This document shows positions 35,959-45,441 of a stretch of DNA of 59,901 bases, piece by piece. Under the pieces are notes generated by a model, which did not search any database, had not been told where the DNA came from, and worked only from the letters and a program-made list of their open reading frames with translations. The position numbers and the translations under genes are program-made. How positions within the stretch are numbered: position 1 is the first letter of the stretch; each line of letters starts with the position of its first letter. Source of the DNA: Tissierellales bacterium. GTDB lineage: Bacteria; Bacillota; Clostridia; Tissierellales; VENL01. Where the stretch lies: positions 1 through 59,901 of the forward strand of contig JANQLB010000051.1 of NCBI GenBank assembly GCA_028280805.1. The letters are read 5' to 3'.

Positions 35959-37347
35959 ATGAACCAAAGAAAATTTACAAAATTAGAAACGTATACAGTA
36001 ATTACAGGAAGTTTAGGATCTATTGCAATATGTATATTGTTTGGAGTTTCATTATTATTTGGATTTGTTGGTGGTATAATGCTCACATCATTTATTATTA
36101 TAAGAAAGGGAATTACAATAAATAATTTAATTAATATGATTAGAAAAAGTATAAAAGAATGTATAAGTCTTTATATATTAATTCTACTAATTGGAGCAAC
36201 AATTTCTATATGGTTGTCATCGGGAGTAGTACCAGCAATGATATATTATGGTTTTGAATATTTAAAAGACATAAATTTTCTTTTGGCTTCTTTTATAATT
36301 ACATCCATCATATCTTTATTTATGGGAACAGCAGTAGGAACTATAAGTACAATTGGTGTTGCACTATTAGGAATTGGGACGGGGTTTGGAATGCCTAGAG
36401 GAATTCTTTTGGGAGTAATAGTTTCAGGAGCATTTATAGCTGACAAAATTTCTCCAATTTCAGGGCTTTTAAATCTCACTTTAACTACTACAAAAACCAG
36501 ATATAGACAAGTAATAGGACTTATGCTTAGAACGCTTATTCCAGCATATATTGTCACAGCATTAATATATTATTTAATGGGTAGCAAATATACTTCAAAT
36601 ATAGACATAAGTTTAATAAATACGTATCAGCAAGCTATATCGCAAAGCTTTAATATATCACCTTATCTATTAATATTACCATTAGGTGTATTAGTTATGA
36701 CTGTTTTTGGAATTAAGACTATTCCAGCTATTTTATTTGGTCTTATAGGAGGAAGTATACTGAGTTTAACTATTCAAAAAATGACAATTTGGGAAACAGG
36801 ATATTCTATAATTTTTGGATACAACATTCATTCAAATTCAAACATATTAAGTAAAATATTAGTTAGTGGCGGAGTTATTTCTATGATAGAAGTTGTTTTT
36901 ATCGTTTTAGGAGCTATTATACTTAGCGGCATACTAGACGAGAGCGGAATAATTAAACCAATTATAAATAAAGTAATAAGTAACATAACAACAGTAAGCA
37001 GATTAATTTTAAAAACAGGATTAATAAGTAGTATATTAACAATTATAACATGCGACCAAACTGTTGGAATTATATTGCCTAGTAAAGTATTTATTGATAG
37101 ATATGATGAGCTTAAAGTAGATAAAAGTATATTGGCAAGGACAATTTCAGATACTGGTACTATAATAGCACCTTTATTTCCTTGGAATGTAAATGCTTTA
37201 ATTATTGGTACTGTTACTACTACTACAGCTATTTCCTATGCTCCCTATGCAGTATTATGTTATATTTCTCCTATCATAACTATTTTAGCAGTTTATTTTT
37301 CTAAAAAAGATAAGCACTTTTTTAATAAATTAAAAATGTCTGAGTAG
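35959..37347 (+). CDS. NhaC-family Na+/H+ antiporter
   Basis: The 462-residue membrane protein has about 11-12 helices and the NhaC features: SLFMGTAVGTISTIGVALLGIG and SGAFIADKISPISGLLNLT in the middle, and TCDQTVGIILPSKVF with TGTIIAPLFPWNVNALII near the end. NhaC proteins exchange sodium (or malate/lactate) for protons. It is monocistronic and divergent from the ger operon; start follows GAGGTGAAATAA. Confidence 0.87.
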   Translation: MNQRKFTKLETYTVITGSLGSIAICILFGVSLLFGFVGGIMLTSFIIIRKGITINNLINMIRKSIKECISLYILILLIGATISIWLSSGVVPAMIYYGFEYLKDINFLLASFIITSIISLFMGTAVGTISTIGVALLGIGTGFGMPRGILLGVIVSGAFIADKISPISGLLNLTLTTTKTRYRQVIGLMLRTLIPAYIVTALIYYLMGSKYTSNIDISLINTYQQAISQSFNISPYLLILPLGVLVMTVFGIKTIPAILFGLIGGSILSLTIQKMTIWETGYSIIFGYNIHSNSNILSKILVSGGVISMIEVVFIVLGAIILSGILDESGIIKPIINKVISNITTVSRLILKTGLISSILTIITCDQTVGIILPSKVFIDRYDELKVDKSILARTISDTGTIIAPLFPWNVNALIIGTVTTTTAISYAPYAVLCYISPIITILAVYFSKKDKHFFNKLKMSE

Positions 37348-37473
37348 TAAAAGAATACTGTAAAGTTGTTTATAAATATATAATAAAATAATTATTAACT
37401 TTCACTATCTCATATGATACAATTAGCTAGTTAATATATCATAACATCATTTGAAGGTTAGAGGAGGAATAAT

Positions 37474-38850
37474 ATGACACAAAATAATAAATTAACTGAG
37501 GGAGGCATTACTCAAGCTTTAGTTAGATTAGCACTACCTATAATGGGAACTGCTTTTGCTCAGATGGCATATAACTTAACAGACCTTTTCTGGATTGGTA
37601 GAGTTGGAAGTAATGCCGTTTCAGCTGTAGGTACAGCTGGATTTTTTGCTTGGTTAGGTATGGCATTTATTCTAATTCCAAAGATTGGAGCTGAAGTAGG
37701 AGTAGCTCAATCTGTAGGTAGAAAAGATAAAGATGAAGTTAAAAACTACATTCGCCATAGCCTTCAATTAATTGTGCTTTTAGCACTTTTATATTCTAGT
37801 ATATTAATAATCTTTCGTAATCAATTGATTGGTTTTTTTACTATAGATGATTTAGAGGTTGTTAATATGGCAGTCTCATACCTAGTTATAATAGGTATCG
37901 GGATGATATTCTATTTTATTAATCCTGTATTTACGTCTATTTTTAATGGGTATGGAGATAGCACTACTCCATTTATCATAAATTTCATAGGATTAGGTTT
38001 AAATATCATATTAGATCCTATCTTAATATTAGGAATAGGACCAATTCCTGCAATGGGTGTAGTGGGAGCGGGTATAGCAACTATTACTTCTCAATGTGTA
38101 GTCACTTTAGTATTTATTTTTAAAATTAGAAAGAATGTTCCAATATTTGAGAAAGTAAATTTTCTTAAAAAACCAAATTTCTATCACGTAAGAAGAATAG
38201 TAAAACTTGGACTGCCGGTAGCTTTACAGAGTGCAGCGTTTACAATATTCGCTATGTTTATTACTAGAATTCTTGCTAGCTGGGGAACTGTTCCTATAGC
38301 TGTTCAGAAGGTTGGATCACAGATAGAGGCAATATCATGGATGACAGCATCAGGATTTCAAACTGCTTTAGCAGCTTTTGTAGGACAGAACTATGGAGCA
38401 AAAAAATGGAATCGTATATATAAAGGTTATATGTCTGCTATAGGAATTATGGGTTTAGTCGGAATATTTGCTACATGTTTATTAATTTTTGGTGCTAAAC
38501 CATTATTCTCATTATTTATTGATGAAGAAGAGCCTATTAGGTATGGAGTAGTTTACCTTCAAATTTTAGGACTTTCACAATTATTTATGTGTATTGAGAT
38601 TGCGACTGCAGGGGCATTTAATGGATTAGGAAAAACAATACCGCCATCTATTGTAAGTATAACTTTTAATGGGTTGAGAATTCCAGCGGCGTTAATACTC
38701 TCAACTGAAACTTTATTGGGTCTTGAAGGAGTTTGGTGGAGTATTAGTATGAGTAGTGTGTTTAAAGGCATTATTCTTGTTACATGGTTTGCTTTTATAT
38801 TGTTAAGGAATCGCAACTTAATTAAGGATAAACAGTTACAAGCAGCTTGA
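37474..38850 (+). CDS. MATE-family efflux transporter
   Basis: The 458-residue protein has 12 hydrophobic segments and the MATE opening (LVRLALPIMGTAFAQMAYNLTDLFWIGRVG core), with the repeat in the second half (RIVKLGLPVALQSAAFTIF). MATE proteins expel cationic drugs or metabolites with sodium or protons. It starts after GAGGAGGAATAAT and ends at a clear terminator. Single gene; substrate unknown. Confidence 0.92.
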   Translation: MTQNNKLTEGGITQALVRLALPIMGTAFAQMAYNLTDLFWIGRVGSNAVSAVGTAGFFAWLGMAFILIPKIGAEVGVAQSVGRKDKDEVKNYIRHSLQLIVLLALLYSSILIIFRNQLIGFFTIDDLEVVNMAVSYLVIIGIGMIFYFINPVFTSIFNGYGDSTTPFIINFIGLGLNIILDPILILGIGPIPAMGVVGAGIATITSQCVVTLVFIFKIRKNVPIFEKVNFLKKPNFYHVRRIVKLGLPVALQSAAFTIFAMFITRILASWGTVPIAVQKVGSQIEAISWMTASGFQTALAAFVGQNYGAKKWNRIYKGYMSAIGIMGLVGIFATCLLIFGAKPLFSLFIDEEEPIRYGVVYLQILGLSQLFMCIEIATAGAFNGLGKTIPPSIVSITFNGLRIPAALILSTETLLGLEGVWWSISMSSVFKGIILVTWFAFILLRNRNLIKDKQLQAA

Positions 38851-38859
38851 TACTAAAGG

Positions 38860-38890
38860 GAGACTAAAAGAAATTATTAGTCTCTTTTTT
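38860..38890 (+). terminator. Terminator after the MATE gene
   Basis: Arms GAGACTA and TAGTCTC with T6 tract. Confidence 0.88.
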
Positions 38891-38970
38891 AATTTTAGTA
38901 ATCTATAGATAAAATTATAATATTGGTATAGAATCTTAATAAAGTGATATTAATTTTAGGAGAGAAAATT

Positions 38971-39894
38971 GTGAAATGGTTTGATAAAAGTTATCATACA
39001 TTAAATTATGAACTCAGAAATATATTTGGACAAAAGGTTATAAAATTATCATTAGACGCAGGATTTACATGCCCAAATCGAGATGGAACTATAGGAACTA
39101 AAGGTTGTATTTTTTGCAGTGAACAGGGTTCAGGAGAGTTTTCTGCACCAAGTAACCTAAGTATTAAAGAACAAATTACACAACAAATAGAATTCTTATC
39201 ACCAAAATGGAAAACAGGAAAATATATTGCATATTTTCAAAACTATACAAACACTTATGCACCAATAGATAAGTTAAGAAAGATATATGAAGAATCCCTT
39301 TGTTGTAAAGGCATAGTTGGGTTAGCTATTGCCACAAGACCTGACTGTTTACCACATGAAGTTATTAATCTATTAGAAGAATTAAATCAAAAGACTTATT
39401 TATGGGTAGAGCTGGGGCTGCAGACTATACATAGTAAAACTTCAGAGTTTTTGAGAAGGGGTTATAGATTAGATATTTTTGAAAAAGCTGTATGCAGACT
39501 CAAGAGCAAAGGAATAAATATTGTTGTTCATTTAATACTGGGTTTGCCAGGAGAAAATTATAATGAAATGCTTAAATCAGTAAAATATGTAACAGAGTTA
39601 GGAGTACAAGGAGTAAAATTACATTTACTACATGTTCTTAAAAACACTGACTTAGAAAGTTTATATAAGAAAGAAAAGTTTTCTTTATTATCTAAACAAG
39701 ATTATATTTCACTTGTAGTAGATGCTTTAGAATTATTACCTAAAGATATAGTTGTTCATCGTGTTACAGGAGATGGGGCAAAGGATATATTAATTGAACC
39801 ACGATGGAGTTTAGATAAGTTGTCAGTTTTATCAGGGATAGATAAAGAGTTTAAAAGAAGAAATAGTTATCAAGGCATGAGATATATTAGATAA
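38971..39894 (+). CDS. TIGR01212-family radical SAM protein
   Basis: About 308 residues. The radical SAM cluster is GFTCPNRDGTIGTKGCIFCS (Cys spacing C-x12-C-x2-C), followed by GIVGLAIATRPDCLP, VELGLQTIHSKTSEFLRRGY and VHLILGLPGE. The family is Elp3-like and of unknown reaction. I use GTG 38971 (MKWFDKSYHTLNYELR), 9 bp after AGGAGAG. Stand-alone gene in a core-like region. Confidence 0.88.
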   Translation: MKWFDKSYHTLNYELRNIFGQKVIKLSLDAGFTCPNRDGTIGTKGCIFCSEQGSGEFSAPSNLSIKEQITQQIEFLSPKWKTGKYIAYFQNYTNTYAPIDKLRKIYEESLCCKGIVGLAIATRPDCLPHEVINLLEELNQKTYLWVELGLQTIHSKTSEFLRRGYRLDIFEKAVCRLKSKGINIVVHLILGLPGENYNEMLKSVKYVTELGVQGVKLHLLHVLKNTDLESLYKKEKFSLLSKQDYISLVVDALELLPKDIVVHRVTGDGAKDILIEPRWSLDKLSVLSGIDKEFKRRNSYQGMRYIR

Positions 39895-40051
39895 TTAAAA
39901 AAGTAAAAATGTTCATTAAAATTAAATTCAATGAATAAAATATATTAAAGCTAAAATTTTGTTAAATGTTTTTTAAAATATTGTGAGTTATATTACAAAA
40001 GGTGTATAATAGATAATAAGGAATAAAAAAAGAATATGAGGGGGCTTCTAG

Positions 40052-40279
40052 ATGATAAATGGTAAGAAGATCAGAGAGTTTAGAATAAGCTTAGGCTATA
40101 CTTCTAGAGACATTGAAAAACTTACAAAGAAGGGGAGGTACCCGACAGCTATATCAAAATCATATTTAGAGGAACTAGAAAGGGGAGACAAAACGAATCC
40201 CAGTCTACAAAAAGTTGAAGTCCTTGCAAGAATATTGTGTTGTAAATTAGATGATTTAATTGTTAAAGCTGAGTATTAA
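40052..40279 (+). CDS. Small XRE-family DNA-binding protein
   Basis: The 75-residue protein is a single XRE helix-turn-helix: KKIREFRISLGYTSRDIEKL, SKSYLEELERGDKTNPSLQKVEVLARILCCKLDDLI, quoted as two landmarks. No ligand domain. Ribosome site GAGGGGG. It is followed by a terminator, so it is a separate unit. Confidence 0.8.
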   Translation: MINGKKIREFRISLGYTSRDIEKLTKKGRYPTAISKSYLEELERGDKTNPSLQKVEVLARILCCKLDDLIVKAEY

Positions 40280-40307
40280 GCGTTAATAAGATTTAGATAA
40301 TTTAATG

Positions 40308-40342
40308 ACTAAGCTGGTATTTATTACTGGCTTAGTTTTTTG
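40308..40342 (+). terminator. Terminator
   Basis: Arms ACTAAGC and GCTTAGT with a T6 tract, after the XRE gene. Confidence 0.75.
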
Positions 40343-40441
40343 TTTTGCGAATGTAACAGAATTAATGTTTTTTAATAAGATAGTTGATATGTTTTCGTTG
40401 TGATATAATAATTTTAATAATAAAATAGAGGGGGAATAAAT

Positions 40442-40858
40442 ATGGCTATAAGATGGAAAGAAAGCTATAGCTGTAACGTAACGGAGATTGATAATCAACA
40501 TAAGAAGTTATTTGAAATTGGAGATGAATTATACAGTCTTATAAATCTTAATGACGGGATAGATAGATATGATGAGATTATTGCTATTGTAGAGAAATTA
40601 AAAGACTATGCAATATACCATTTTCAATATGAAGAAAAATTGTTAAAGGAATACGGATTTAATAAATTAGGTGATCATAGTAAACAACATGATAAATTTG
40701 TTAAAAAGATAATTGAGCTTGAACATAAAGATATTGATGACGGACAAAAACAAATTACAGTAGATATGGTATTATTTATTGCAGATTGGATTGAAAATCA
40801 TATTTTAGGGACTGACATGCAATATAAGGATTTTTTAAATGAAAAAGGAGTATACTAA
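40442..40858 (+). CDS. Bacteriohemerythrin
   Basis: The 138-residue protein has a complete set of di-iron ligands for the hemerythrin four-helix bundle: His20 (DNQH), His60 and Glu64 (YHFQYEE), His79 and His83 (DHSKQH), His120 (ENHI) and Asp125. It binds oxygen reversibly in the cytoplasm; in anaerobes a sensing, scavenging or storage role is proposed. Monocistronic, ribosome site GAGGGGG, terminator follows. Confidence 0.93.
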   Translation: MAIRWKESYSCNVTEIDNQHKKLFEIGDELYSLINLNDGIDRYDEIIAIVEKLKDYAIYHFQYEEKLLKEYGFNKLGDHSKQHDKFVKKIIELEHKDIDDGQKQITVDMVLFIADWIENHILGTDMQYKDFLNEKGVY

Positions 40859-40885
40859 AAACAAAACTTGAATTCGCTATAATTA

Positions 40886-40922
40886 TCCAAATATTGAATT
40901 TGATGCAAATTTAATATTTGGA
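40886..40922 (+). terminator. Terminator after bacteriohemerythrin gene
   Basis: Perfect 10-bp arms TCCAAATATT and AATATTTGGA, 17-nt loop, T-rich downstream. Confidence 0.75.
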
Positions 40923-41115
40923 AACTTTATTTTTCTTAAGCTTTATATTAAGGTAGTTCTATCCATTTGAACGCTTAGTCGTTTTATTAGGATTATAAGC
41001 TATCAGATAAAAACATAAGTAGGCTGATGATATTATTTTTTAAACTAACAAACAAAATATTGTCATCAGTTCTTCCATATAAAGCATATATTATAAAATT
41101 TAAAGAGGTGTTTAT

Positions 41116-41604
41116 ATGCTTAACAAGAAAATCTTAGTAGCGTACTATTCAAGAAATGGTTCAACAAGAAAGGTTTCTAAAATAATTTCAGAAATGCTGC
41201 AATGTGATGTTGAAGAAATTTATGATACCAAAAAAAGAGAAGGAATGTGGGGATTTTTTATCTCAGGAAGAGATGCTATGTTAAAAAAACCTACAATTAT
41301 TAAAGAGACGGAAAAGGACTCTTCTCAATATGATGTAGTATTAATTGGCACACCAATATGGGCAGGCAATATATCCTGTGCAGTTAGAACTTACATAAAT
41401 TACAACAAAGACAAGTTTAAAAAAGTTGCATTTTTCTATACATCAGGAGGAACTCAAGGAGATAAAATATTTAATGATATAGAACGACTTTGTAATAAAA
41501 AATCTATTGCTAATATGGGTTTAACAAAGAAGCAAATAAGTGATGATATGTATTTACAAACAGTAAATGAATTTATTGCTAATATAAAACAGAAATTAGA
41601 GTAA
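41116..41604 (+). CDS. Flavodoxin-fold protein
   Basis: The 162-residue protein has the flavodoxin FMN loop ILVAYYSRNGSTRKVSKIIS, VVLIGTPIWAGNISCAVRTYI and a late FFYTSGGTQGDKIF segment. Proteins of this type carry electrons or act as NAD(P)H oxidoreductases. It is followed 20 bp later by the PRPP-synthetase homologue, perhaps in one transcript. Confidence 0.87.
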   Translation: MLNKKILVAYYSRNGSTRKVSKIISEMLQCDVEEIYDTKKREGMWGFFISGRDAMLKKPTIIKETEKDSSQYDVVLIGTPIWAGNISCAVRTYINYNKDKFKKVAFFYTSGGTQGDKIFNDIERLCNKKSIANMGLTKKQISDDMYLQTVNEFIANIKQKLE

Positions 41605-41623
41605 CTCTAAAGGAGTGAGGTTT

Positions 41624-42574
41624 TTGTCTTGTAAAATCAGCGAAATCAAAGTATTTGCAGGAACTTCAGGAAAGAGTTTTGCTGACAAAATATGTGAGCA
41701 TTTAAAAATTCAATTAGGAAAATCTTATGCAATGAAATTTTCTGAAGGAAATACATATGTAAAAATTGAGGAAACAGTAAGAGATAAAGATGTATTTATA
41801 GTTCAACCGATAGCTTTAAAACCTAATGATGATTTTATGGAGCTTCTTTTTTGGATAGATGCTTTTAAAAGAGCAAGTGCAGACTCTATTACAGTTGTAA
41901 TGCCATTCTTTAGTTATTCAAAGGCAGATAAGAAAGATGAACCAAGAGTATCAATAAGAGCAAGAGTATGTGCAGATGCTATTGAAATGGCAGGAGCAGA
42001 CAGAGTAATAACGATGGATTTACATAGTCCTCAAATACAGGGATTTTTTAAGATTCCTGTTGATCATCTTTTAGCTAGACCAGTTCTATGTAGTTATATG
42101 CTACGTATGGGAATTAATAATTATGTTATTGCTGCACCTGATGCAGGATTTGCAAAAGATGCCAGGAAATATAGCTTAGTACTAGGGGTACCTACAGTAA
42201 TTGGTGATAAACAAAGAAAAGCAAATAATGAAAAAGCAGAAATTTTGGAAATTTTAGGAGATGTCAAAGGAAAAAACGTCATAATTGTTGATGATTTTAC
42301 AACTTCTTGTGGTACATTAGTAGATATGGCAAAAGGTTTAAAAAGATTAGGATGTAATGATATTTATGCTTGTGTTTCCCATGGATTGTTACAGAAAAAA
42401 GGATTAAAAGCTTTAGAAGATAGTTACATAAAGAAACTAATAGTTACAGACAGTATTAATAACTCTTTTACACTAAATCATCCAAAGGTTATAACTATTT
42501 CAGTAGCTCCGTTATTTGCAGAGGTTATAAAAAGAATACATAACAGGGAATCAATAAGTCCATTATTTGATTAG
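41624..42574 (+). CDS. Ribose-phosphate pyrophosphokinase homologue
   Basis: About 316 residues, the usual size. The Prs fold is shown by KIEETVRDKDVFIVQP, MPFFSYSKADKKDEPR, ITMDLHSPQIQGFF, and the PRPP loop VIIVDDFTTSCGTLVDMAKGL. It should make PRPP from ribose 5-phosphate and ATP. The region PDAGFAKDARKYSLVLGVP differs from the common PDVGGVVRAR motif of housekeeping Prs, so this may be a divergent paralogue. I start at TTG 41624, 9 bp after AAGGAG; GTG 41615 overlaps that site. Confidence 0.85.
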   Translation: MSCKISEIKVFAGTSGKSFADKICEHLKIQLGKSYAMKFSEGNTYVKIEETVRDKDVFIVQPIALKPNDDFMELLFWIDAFKRASADSITVVMPFFSYSKADKKDEPRVSIRARVCADAIEMAGADRVITMDLHSPQIQGFFKIPVDHLLARPVLCSYMLRMGINNYVIAAPDAGFAKDARKYSLVLGVPTVIGDKQRKANNEKAEILEILGDVKGKNVIIVDDFTTSCGTLVDMAKGLKRLGCNDIYACVSHGLLQKKGLKALEDSYIKKLIVTDSINNSFTLNHPKVITISVAPLFAEVIKRIHNRESISPLFD

Positions 42575-42616
42575 AAATTAACTAATTCTAAAGATAAAGC
42601 AGTTTAGGAGGTAAAT

Positions 42617-43975
42617 ATGGTAAAAAAGAATGACATAATAGATGTTGAAATAAAATCTGTAGATTTTCCCAATAAAGGTATTGGAGATATTGAAGGAAAA
42701 AAGATTATTGTCAAAAACACTATAGAAGGACAGAAAGTAAGAGTTAGAATTAAAAAAAAGAGAAGAAATAAAATAGAGGGTCAGCTAATTGAAGTTATAG
42801 AAAGAGCTTCAATTGAAGAAGCTGATTCTAGTTGTGAATATTTTGGTACTTGCGGAGGCTGTTCCTATTTAAATATTCCTTATGACAATCAACTAAAATT
42901 GAAAGAAAATCAAGTCAAGACTCTTTTAGACAATGCAGGAATAAAAGGGTATGAGTTTTTGGGCATAGACCCTAGTCCAAATGAATATGCGTATAGAAAT
43001 AAAATGGAATATTCCTTTGGAGATATGGAAAAGGGAGGGTTACTATCCTTAGGTATGCATCAAAAAGGAAAGTTTTATGAGATTGTTACAACTGAAAGTT
43101 GTCAAATAGTAGACGAAGACTTTACTAAAGTGTTAAAAACAGTTTTAGAGTATTTTAGAGAACTAAAAACACCATTTTATCATAAGAAGACGCATAAAGG
43201 ATATTTAAGACATTTAGTAGTTAGAAAAGCTATAAAAACTAATGAACTGCTTTTAAACCTAGTTACCAGTTCTCAGCAGGATTTGGATTTAACAAGCTTA
43301 GTTCATAGGTTGCAAAATGTAAACTTAGGCAGTAAACTGGTTGGTTTTTTACATACCATAAACGATAGTCTTGGAGATGTAGTTAGAAGTGATGAGACTA
43401 GAATTTTATTTGGACAGGACTATATAACAGAAGAAATATTAGGATTGAAATTTAAAGTATCAGCATTTTCTTTTTTTCAAACTAACTCTTTTGGAGCAGA
43501 CAAGTTATATTCTATTGTTAGAGATTTTGCTGGAGATACTGGGAGCAAAGTTATTTTTGATTTATACTGTGGTACAGGTACAATTACTCAGATAATGGCT
43601 TCTGTTGCTAAAAAAGTTATAGGAATAGAAATAGTTAAAGAAGCGATAGAGTCAGCAAAAGAAAATGCTAAGCTAAATAATCTAAATAACTGCGTTTTCA
43701 TAGCCGGAGATGTTATGGAGAAGGTAAGTGAGATAACAGATAAGCCAGATATAATTATATTAGATCCTCCAAGAGATGGAATTCATCCAAAAGCAATAAA
43801 TAAAATAATAGACTTTAATCCTCAACAATTTATTTATATATCATGCAAACCAACTTCTTTAGTAAGAGATTTAGCTGTTTTCATTGAGAGAGGTTATAAA
43901 GTTAAGAAAATTAAGTGTATTGATATGTTTCCTCATACTGTTCATGTTGAAGCCGTAACACTACTTACGAAGTAA
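42617..43975 (+). CDS. RNA 5-methyluridine methyltransferase, RumA/RlmD/TrmA family
   Basis: The 452-residue enzyme has an N-terminal TRAM domain (DVEIKSVDFPNKGIGDIEGKK core), an iron-sulfur cluster site with Cys73, Cys79 and Cys82 (CEYFGTCGGC), and a SAM domain with FDLYCGTGTIT, EIVKEAIESAKENAK and the catalytic Cys in YISCKPTSLVRDL. It methylates uracil in rRNA or tRNA; which one cannot be told. The end FPHTVHVEAVTLLTK is typical. A diverged tail of a similar gene lies at 52.5 kb. Confidence 0.93.
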   Translation: MVKKNDIIDVEIKSVDFPNKGIGDIEGKKIIVKNTIEGQKVRVRIKKKRRNKIEGQLIEVIERASIEEADSSCEYFGTCGGCSYLNIPYDNQLKLKENQVKTLLDNAGIKGYEFLGIDPSPNEYAYRNKMEYSFGDMEKGGLLSLGMHQKGKFYEIVTTESCQIVDEDFTKVLKTVLEYFRELKTPFYHKKTHKGYLRHLVVRKAIKTNELLLNLVTSSQQDLDLTSLVHRLQNVNLGSKLVGFLHTINDSLGDVVRSDETRILFGQDYITEEILGLKFKVSAFSFFQTNSFGADKLYSIVRDFAGDTGSKVIFDLYCGTGTITQIMASVAKKVIGIEIVKEAIESAKENAKLNNLNNCVFIAGDVMEKVSEITDKPDIIILDPPRDGIHPKAINKIIDFNPQQFIYISCKPTSLVRDLAVFIERGYKVKKIKCIDMFPHTVHVEAVTLLTK

Positions 43976-44040
43976 GTAGATGTACGTCTCATGTCAGAAG
44001 CACCCAAGAGACCGAGCGGAAGGAGAAGGTTGATCCGTAG

Positions 44041-44238
44041 AAAGACTTCTTTGAAACTTTGAAGTAATGGTTTTGTATATGCTTATGCTTTACTAAGTTC
44101 ACTTCTAGGAACAGCATTTTCTATTTCTTTATCTACATTTTTCTATTTCTTTATCTACATAGGATATAAATTCATCTATTATAGATTTGGATTTCTCTAA
44201 GTGTTTTTCGTAACGTTTTTGAATGAATGTCTTTCGAA
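44041..44238 (-). pseudogene. IS66-family transposase fragment
   Basis: On the minus strand the frame gives KRYEKHLEKSKSIIDEFISY, VDKEIE, and after a shift NAVPRSELSKA, stop, AYTKPLLQSFKEVF, which is the late DDE region of IS66 transposases. A 19-21 bp tandem duplication (CTATTTCTTTATCTACAT twice, 44121-44160) causes one of the breaks. A GC-richer scrap at 43980-44040 next to it is unassigned. Confidence 0.65.
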
Positions 44239-44510
44239 CCCTGATAGGCCGAAACATGTTGCCCCATGCAACAACTCAATTTACGTAAAGAGCACTCTGT
44301 TTACGAGTGCTTGCACCCTTATAAACTTTGATTTGCTTAATAGTCTTTTTTCAAGCAATATCATCCTCTTAACAGGAGAGGGTACGTGTTATAAGAGTAC
44401 CATAAAAATAATTCGCTGGGAAATTTCAGTAGCTTACACCTATATGCAATTCTATTAATCCTATAGTCGACTACCATGTATAGTGCAAATATGACCCACA
44501 ATATTATCTA
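44239..44510. other. Unassigned intergenic DNA
   Basis: No convincing gene. It is less AT-rich than its surroundings and probably continues the IS66 debris. Confidence 0.3.
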
Positions 44511-45110
44511 CTAACATTTTCCTTCAAAAAGAAATCCAATCTGATTTTTAACCTGTGTTTCAAAATCCTCAAAGCCGATTTCCTCCATATAGATATACAT
44601 CATTGTTTGAGTAAATATAATACTATAAATGGTATAAGCAGCTTCTTTAGAATCAAAGCTTTTCGGCAGCATTTCCTTTTCTATTGCACTATCTAAAAGC
44701 TGTTCTAGCTTTTTTACAAATATCACATCAATCTTAACTAATCCCTGGATCTTTAGATTATCTGTCTTTGTACTGGCAAATATGACTGCAAAAAGCTCGC
44801 GCCATACTAATTTTTCAAATAATTTCATATTATTTATATATTTCCACAAATAAGAAATTACCATCTCAATCACGCTAGTAGTCTCTTTATTACATTTTTC
44901 ATCTAAATAAAGCTCTTTCGATATAACCTTAACGAATATTTCTCCTTTTGATTTAAAATAGTTATAAAGTGTTCCTACACCGATTTCCGCCTTTTCAGCA
45001 ATTTCCTCCATAGTAGCGGCATTATACCCTTTGGATAGCAATATCTCTTTTCCTGCACTTAAGATTCTTTCTTCGGTGTTTTTCTTTTTTCTTTCTCTCA
45101 ACCCACTCAT
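44511..45110 (-). CDS. TetR/AcrR-family regulator
   Basis: The 199-residue protein has the TetR helix-turn-helix (EERILSAGKEILLSKGYNAA, EIAEKAEIGVGTLYNYFKSKGEIFVKVI) and a helical ligand domain. It is divergent from a cysteine-rich membrane protein gene across a 330-bp region with two good promoters and a large palindrome, and probably controls both directions. Confidence 0.9.
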   Translation of the reverse strand: MSGLRERKKKNTEERILSAGKEILLSKGYNAATMEEIAEKAEIGVGTLYNYFKSKGEIFVKVISKELYLDEKCNKETTSVIEMVISYLWKYINNMKLFEKLVWRELFAVIFASTKTDNLKIQGLVKIDVIFVKKLEQLLDSAIEKEMLPKSFDSKEAAYTIYSIIFTQTMMYIYMEEIGFEDFETQVKNQIGFLFEGKC

Positions 45111-45169
45111 AATATCGCTCCTATACTTAAGTTTGTTGTATGATCATGTTCTTATATGACTATGTCCAT

Positions 45170-45198
45170 ATATTATCCCTTATTATTTTCTATGTCAA
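45170..45198 (-). promoter_or_regulatory. Promoter of the TetR gene
   Basis: On the minus strand TTGACA (45198-45193) and TAATAT (45175-45170) are separated by exactly 17 bp. The next 30 bp contain partial dyads (ATGGACATAGTCAT) that could be an operator. Confidence 0.75.
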
Positions 45199-45277
45199 CT
45201 CATTCTATGGATTAGTACAGGATTTTACTTCTAGATTCTATGATTTATCATACTTCTTTGATATACAGTATTTAGAA

Positions 45278-45339
45278 TTGACAAGACATATCATTCGTGG
45301 TAAAATGTGAATATATTCATTTATGAATTAATTCACATT
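45278..45339 (+). promoter_or_regulatory. Promoter with 36-bp palindromic operator
   Basis: TTGACA (45278-45283), a 17-bp spacer and TAAAAT (45301-45306) lead towards the cysteine-rich gene. Starting inside the -10, a palindrome spans 45304-45339: two 17-bp arms (AATGTGAATATATTCAT on the left) with one mismatched pair around TT. It should be a strong operator for the divergent TetR protein. Confidence 0.8.
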
Positions 45340-45441
45340 TGCTGCGAGTGGGTGTTTATTTATAGTTTTAAGTAAACACTGAGCTGAGTCATTAAGATAT
45401 CTTTTAACAATTCACGAATCATATTAAAAGGAGTGATTTTT

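Noticed and set aside
44201..44458. 85-codon plus-strand frame after the IS66 fragment
   Set aside because: Overlaps IS66 remains on the other strand and has no ribosome site or known motif.
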